NCBI GenBank assembly: GCA_025450405.1
Contig: JANWHL010000222.1
Location: 1 to 8,296, forward strand
Direction of reading: 5' to 3'
Length of the DNA stretch: 8,296 bases
Origin: Ktedonobacterales bacterium
GTDB lineage: Bacteria > Chloroflexota > Ktedonobacteria > Ktedonobacterales > JADMIN01
The translations under genes and the position numbers were made by a program. Below, one piece after another: positions 6,375 to 8,296 of this stretch (within the stretch, counting starts at the first letter, position 1; each line of letters begins with the position of its first letter). Below the pieces are notes generated by a model that was not told where the DNA came from, ran no database searches, and worked only from the letters and a program-made list of their open reading frames with translations.

Positions 6375-6389
6375 GCTAGATAGTCTAGC
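6375..6389. promoter_or_regulatory. Palindrome over the -10 element, candidate operator
   Basis: GCTAGA-TAG-TCTAGC is a perfect inverted repeat with 6-bp arms and a 3-nt centre. It overlaps the -10 hexamer and the expected start site of the orphan gene promoter. It is unusually AT-rich for this window. A dimeric repressor bound here would block the polymerase; which regulator would do so is unknown. Confidence 0.4.
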
Positions 6390-6411
6390 TTAGAACGCCA
6401 GTTCGTGTCAA
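6382..6411 (-). promoter_or_regulatory. Sigma-70-type promoter of the orphan gene
   Basis: On the minus strand, a perfect -35 TTGACA (6406-6411) is followed after 18 bp by TAGACT (6382-6387), which matches four of six bases of the -10 consensus. Transcription would start near 6375, giving a leader of about 70 nt before the ATG at 6301. This is the best promoter match in the window. Its orientation supports the minus-strand call for the orphan gene. Confidence 0.6.
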
Positions 6412-6646
6412 CGGCCGCCGACAAACTGATGGAGGGGACCGTGAATCCGGGAAAATGGCCGCGCTGGCGCCAAGTCATCTCTGATGAGGTGACAGGTATT
6501 AAGACGTGGGAGCGGGCGGCGAAGCCACGCGGCTAGCACGTCATCCGCGCGGGCGGCCAGAATTAGCCCAAATGGGGTATGGAACAGCCTCGCGGAGCGG
6601 ACGACAATCGCATGCGTCCACGGCGGCGCCGATCCTCGCGCCAATG
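6412..6646. other. Intergenic region between divergent genes, with one stable hairpin
   Basis: No gene is supported here; the short frames have no ribosome-binding site and no family resemblance. One clear structure is present: GTCATCTC (6474-6481) pairs with GAGGTGAC (6486-6493) around a TGAT loop, 8 bp with one U-G wobble. It ends no recognised gene. It could be part of an unannotated small RNA, or an insulating terminator between the divergent promoters. The palindrome TGGCGCCA (6464-6471) lies just before it. Confidence 0.4.
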
Positions 6647-6655
6647 TGGTATGCT
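6647..6655 (+). promoter_or_regulatory. Candidate extended -10 promoter for the RRM gene
   Basis: TGGTATGCT (6647-6655) matches the extended -10 form TGnTATnnT. No good -35 is seen, which this promoter class tolerates. Transcription would start near 6661, inside the inverted repeat GTGTAC (6658-6663) / GTACAC (6674-6679). The leader to the RRM start codon would be about 170 nt. Confidence 0.35.
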
Positions 6656-6657
6656 CT

Positions 6658-6829
6658 GTGTACAGTCGACGACGTACACGCGGTGTTTGTGTGGTCTGCG
6701 GTCGAGCGCCATCGCTCTCCCCTTCTCTCCATGAATCCTTCGGGTGCCGCACGAGCTGCTTGACAGCTGTTGTTTTCATGACGTCGCCCTCGGGCGCCCA
6801 CGTCGCACCCAGTGAAGGAAGTTTGCTCC
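6658..6829 (+). promoter_or_regulatory. Structured leader (5' UTR) of the RRM gene
   Basis: The leader holds several small hairpins in series. These are GTGTAC/GTACAC with a 10-nt loop (6658-6679), GAGCG-CCAT-CGCTC (6704-6717) followed by a pyrimidine run, and AGCTG-CTTGA-CAGCT (6754-6768) followed by GTTGTTTTC. The last is GACGT and CGCC pairing with GGCG and ACGTC (6780-6804), with a CCC bulge, ending about 10 nt before the ribosome-binding site. Small RRM proteins in bacteria are often cold-induced, with long leaders. The hairpin plus U-rich tail at 6754-6777 could act as an attenuator. No known riboswitch was recognised. Confidence 0.4.
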
Positions 6830-7138
6830 ATGTCGACCCGCATCTACGTCGGGAACCTCCCCTACACCGCCACTAGCGAGCAGCTCACGCAGCTCTTTAC
6901 GGAGTATGGCGAGGTCAGCGAGGCCACGGTCGTGATTGACCGCGACACCGGCCGCAGCAAGGGCTTCGGTTTCGTCCAGATGACCAGTGACGCGGCCGCG
7001 CACACCGCCATCGGCGCGCTCAACGGCACCACCCTGGACGACCGCGCAATGCGCGTGAGCGAAGCGCAGGCCCGCGCCGAGCGCGCGGACAGCGGCTACC
7101 CGCGCCGCACGAGCGGCTACCGCGATACCCGCTGGTAG
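6830..7138 (+). CDS. Small RRM-domain RNA-binding protein
   Basis: A 102-residue protein with a single RNA-recognition motif, the type found as stand-alone cold-responsive RNA-binding proteins in cyanobacteria and Chloroflexota. RNP2 is IYVGNL (5-10) and RNP1 is KGFGFVQM (44-51); the RNA-stacking aromatics Y6, F46 and F48 are all present. DRDTGRSKG, the usual loop before RNP1, is intact. The C-terminal tail after about residue 80 is short, basic and Tyr/Arg-rich, with two SGY units (88-90 and 95-97), instead of a long Gly-rich tail. The role is single-stranded RNA binding or chaperoning in the cytoplasm. The start ATG follows AGGAAG with 8-nt spacing; a GTG at 6812 is in frame but sits upstream of this site. 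A long leader with hairpins precedes the gene, and a GC hairpin follows it. Confidence 0.93.
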   Translation: MSTRIYVGNLPYTATSEQLTQLFTEYGEVSEATVVIDRDTGRSKGFGFVQMTSDAAAHTAIGALNGTTLDDRAMRVSEAQARAERADSGYPRRTSGYRDTRW

Positions 7139-7150
7139 AAGCACGCGGAT

Positions 7151-7185
7151 TCCGGCCCGCCGCTCCGCTGGCGCGTTGGGCCGGA
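7151..7185 (+). terminator. GC-rich hairpin after the RRM gene
   Basis: TCCGGCCC (7151-7158) pairs perfectly with GGGCCGGA (7178-7185). An inner GCC/GGC pairing (7159-7161 and 7170-7172) extends the stem with an internal bulge. It starts 12 bp after the RRM stop codon. No U-tract follows, so the terminator call is from position and stability. Confidence 0.5.
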
Positions 7186-7262
7186 GCACCGTCTGAAGGC
7201 GTTCGCGCGTGCGGGCACCGATCGTCCCCGCGGCAGAGCGGGCTGGAGAGGGTCGCGCCACG

Positions 7263-7529
7263 ATGCGCATCGATGGCACGCGGTGCCACGTCCTCGCGTG
7301 CGGTGGCGCAGCCGTCTTCCAGTGCGCATCGTGCGGACGCGCCTGCTGCGACAGCCATGGTCGCACGGTGACGCTCGAGCGTCGCGCCGAGCAACTCGAG
7401 ACATCTGGCCACCGCTGGATGCTGGAACGGATGCCAACGCGCACGGAGACCTATGTGTTGTGCGCGCGCTGCGCCACGCGGCCCATTCCCGTCACCCCCT
7501 CCCTGGCGGCGCAATCCACTGTGCGGTGA
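7263..7529 (+). CDS. Small Cys-rich putative zinc-binding protein
   Basis: An 88-residue protein with a compact set of possible metal ligands: C8, C13, C21-x-x-C24, C28/C29-x-x-H32, then C67-x-x-C70 after a helical stretch (about 36-57). The pattern CASCGRACCDSHG followed later by CARC looks like a zinc ribbon or B-box-like fold binding one or two zinc ions. I recall similar small proteins in Chloroflexota but no function. The start at 7263 has GGAGAGGG (7245-7252) 10 nt upstream; the in-frame start at 7209 has no such site and is less likely. The C-terminal 15 residues look unstructured. It lies between the RRM gene and the interrupted gene, on the same strand, 24 bp before the latter's ATG, so these two may be co-transcribed. 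The role could be regulatory or structural. Confidence 0.65.
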   Translation: MRIDGTRCHVLACGGAAVFQCASCGRACCDSHGRTVTLERRAEQLETSGHRWMLERMPTRTETYVLCARCATRPIPVTPSLAAQSTVR

Positions 7530-7553
7530 TGCTCGGGGTAGGAGGGTGATCCC

Positions 7554-8223
7554 ATGGCCGATTCATCACCCCACATCTGGCCCAACCTGTGATCTGGCTG
7601 TCCATGCGTCGTACGTCACCCTGGCCACCGCGTACGCGCAGGGGTTGCGCAGTGGCACCGCGGCGGCGAAAGTTGACAATCCCTACTTTCTCGGCGATCA
7701 CGCCTTAATCGCCGCGGCGTGGGAAGTCTCCCGCGCCCGGTCAGGCATGCGGGCGATGCGGCCGCTGGCCGAGCAAGAGGAGTATTTCGTCGCCTGGGTG
7801 CACGGGTATGTCGTGCGCGCGGAGCAGATCGAGGACGCGCCCGCGGTCTGGGGGGCCTGGGACGAGGCGGCGGAGGGCGACGATCCCTCCTCGCCGGTCG
7901 TATCGGAGCCTACCACGCCGTGGCGTGGTGGTAGCCCGTCTAGCAGCGTAGCCGCATGGGCCTGCGCTGGCGTCGCATCGCGCACGGGAAGCGTACGAGG
8001 AGCGGAGCACCAGGATGAACGCGAGTTGGCACAACGCACAAGCGGCCGCGCCGCTCGATGTCGAGACGGTGCGGCATCTATTGGAGCAGACGCCCGACCT
8101 GATCCACACCTATTCTTCGGACGGCTGGACTTACCTGCATCGGGCCGCACGGCTTGGAAGCGTGGATGTCGCGCTGCTGCTGCTGGGGTACGGGGCGGAG
8201 GTCAATGCGCGCGCCCACAATGA
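7554..8223 (+). CDS. Hypothetical protein with start and body in different frames (possible +1 frameshift; weakly RMF-like)
   Basis: An ATG at 7554 has an excellent GGAGGG (7541-7546) 7 nt upstream, but its frame stops at TGA 7590-7592 after 12 codons (MADSSPHIWPNL). The next frame (+1) is open and coding-like from there, with strong G/C at third positions to about 7905. It reads DLAVHASYVTLATAYAQGLR and onward. Skipping one base at CTG-TGA would join the two. Without a shift, the only start is GTG 7546, which overlaps the ribosome-binding site. The segment AYAQGLRSGTAAAKVDNPYF, then W, is spaced like ribosome modulation factor (AxxxGxxxG...PY...W), but this is weak. Past about 7905 the frame loses coding bias, crosses a hairpin and overlaps the ankyrin gene, so the formal stop at 8223 is doubtful. 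A sequencing indel, pseudogene or programmed shift would each explain it. Confidence 0.45.
7910..7934 (+). terminator. Hairpin at the end of the interrupted gene's coding signal
   Basis: CTACCAC (7910-7916) pairs with GTGGTAG (7928-7934), and GCC pairs with GGC in the loop. The alternative register ACCACGCC/GGCGTGGT is equally good. It sits where the coding bias of the upstream frame fades and about 80 bp before the ankyrin gene. No U-tract follows. It could mark the true end of the preceding gene. Confidence 0.4.
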
Positions 8224-8296
8224 GCTGGCCAATACGCCCATCTTGTGCGCCGTGATCGGCGCGCACATTGACCTGGTCAAGCTGCTTCTCGCCCGC
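8015..8296 (+). CDS. Ankyrin-repeat protein, N-terminal part (runs off the window)
   Basis: The frame is open from ATG 8015 to the last base, 94 codons with no stop. After a short polar N-terminus, PLDVETVRHLLEQTPDLIHT (13-32) is a degenerate capping ankyrin helix pair. DGWTYLHRAARLGSVDVALL and the following LLGYGAEVNARAHN (36-69) form a full repeat with the TxLHxAA...V..LL..GA.VNA signature, the usual Pro being Tyr40. NTPILCAVIGAHIDLVKLLL (73-92) is the next repeat, cut by the window edge. It has no signal peptide, so it is probably a cytoplasmic protein-interaction scaffold; the partner is unknown. The ribosome-binding site is GGAG (8004-8007) or GAGGAG (7997-8002). This frame conflicts with the formal 3' end of the upstream open frame; the ankyrin reading is clearly the real one. 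Confidence 0.88.
   Translation, partial: MNASWHNAQAAAPLDVETVRHLLEQTPDLIHTYSSDGWTYLHRAARLGSVDVALLLLGYGAEVNARAHNELANTPILCAVIGAHIDLVKLLLAR

Noticed and set aside
5093..6379. 428-codon plus-strand open frame
   Set aside because: It lies antisense to the orphan gene. Its composition (His, Gly, Arg, Ala-rich, HGHDH-type runs) is that of a GC-rich shadow, with no family signal, whereas the minus frame has a promoter and a ribosome-binding site.
6302..6478. N-terminal extension of the orphan protein starting at 6478
   Set aside because: It would cross the promoter at 6382-6411; the ATG at 6301 has a well-spaced GGAGGAAG.
6481..6488. CTGATGAG, the conserved core of a hammerhead ribozyme
   Set aside because: No CGAAA partner or third stem follows; the nearest GAAG is in the wrong context, and the bases are better explained by the simple hairpin at 6474-6493.
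6731..6763. Ten-codon upstream reading frame (MNPSGAARAA) in the RRM leader
   Set aside because: It has no ribosome-binding site, only a pyrimidine run upstream, so there is no reason to think it is translated.
6760..6765. TTGACA as a -35 element for the RRM gene
   Set aside because: At 16-18 bp downstream there is only GC-rich sequence with no -10 match, and the bases sit in a small hairpin.
7698..8150. 150-codon minus-strand open frame
   Set aside because: It is Ser/Arg/Ala-rich with no motifs, and antisense to the interrupted gene and the ankyrin gene.

Overview
The window is GC-rich chromosomal DNA with nine protein genes and four copies of a dispersed, purine-rich intergenic repeat. 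The most likely source is a free-living Chloroflexota (Kouleothrix/Thermomicrobia-like). This rests on the small membrane-anchored protein ending in VLGPQFAGG, the stand-alone RRM protein, the small Cys-rich protein and the style of repeat. It is an inference from remembered family resemblance, not a placement. No phage, IS, CRISPR, rRNA or tRNA signal was seen.

Layout. Positions 1-3377 hold three plus-strand genes: a PLP-dependent aromatic-type amino-acid decarboxylase (157-1572), a Tat-exported ferritin-like diiron protein (1745-2551) and a small membrane-anchored protein of unknown function (2892-3377). A strong hairpin terminator (2660-2696) and repeat copies separate them. Positions 3689-6301 hold two minus-strand genes: an orphan 391-residue protein (5126-6301) and, downstream, an AlkZ/YcaQ-like (HTH_42) putative DNA glycosylase (3689-4846). 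The 279-bp gap between these two contains a repeat copy and a 20-bp tandem palindrome, so they are probably separate units. The orphan has the best promoter in the window, with a short palindrome over its -10.

From about 6412 the strand switches back. An intergenic and leader region of about 420 bp, rich in hairpins, precedes an RNA-binding RRM protein (6830-7138). Next come a small Cys-rich putative zinc protein (7263-7529), a short gene whose start and body lie in different frames (7554 onward), and the first 94 codons of an ankyrin-repeat protein that runs off the window (8015-8296).

How the genes work together: no single pathway is visible. The decarboxylase, ferritin-like and anchored proteins look like separate housekeeping or accessory genes. 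The last four genes share a strand and lie close together; the RRM protein, with its long structured leader and a weakly RMF-like neighbour, could belong to a stress or translation response, but that is speculative. The most unusual points are the decarboxylase lacking the usual loop tyrosine, the HxQ active-site variant in the AlkZ-like protein, the possible +1 frameshift at CTG-TGA near 7590, and the modular repeat that supplies a ribosome-binding site to one gene and the stop codon to another.
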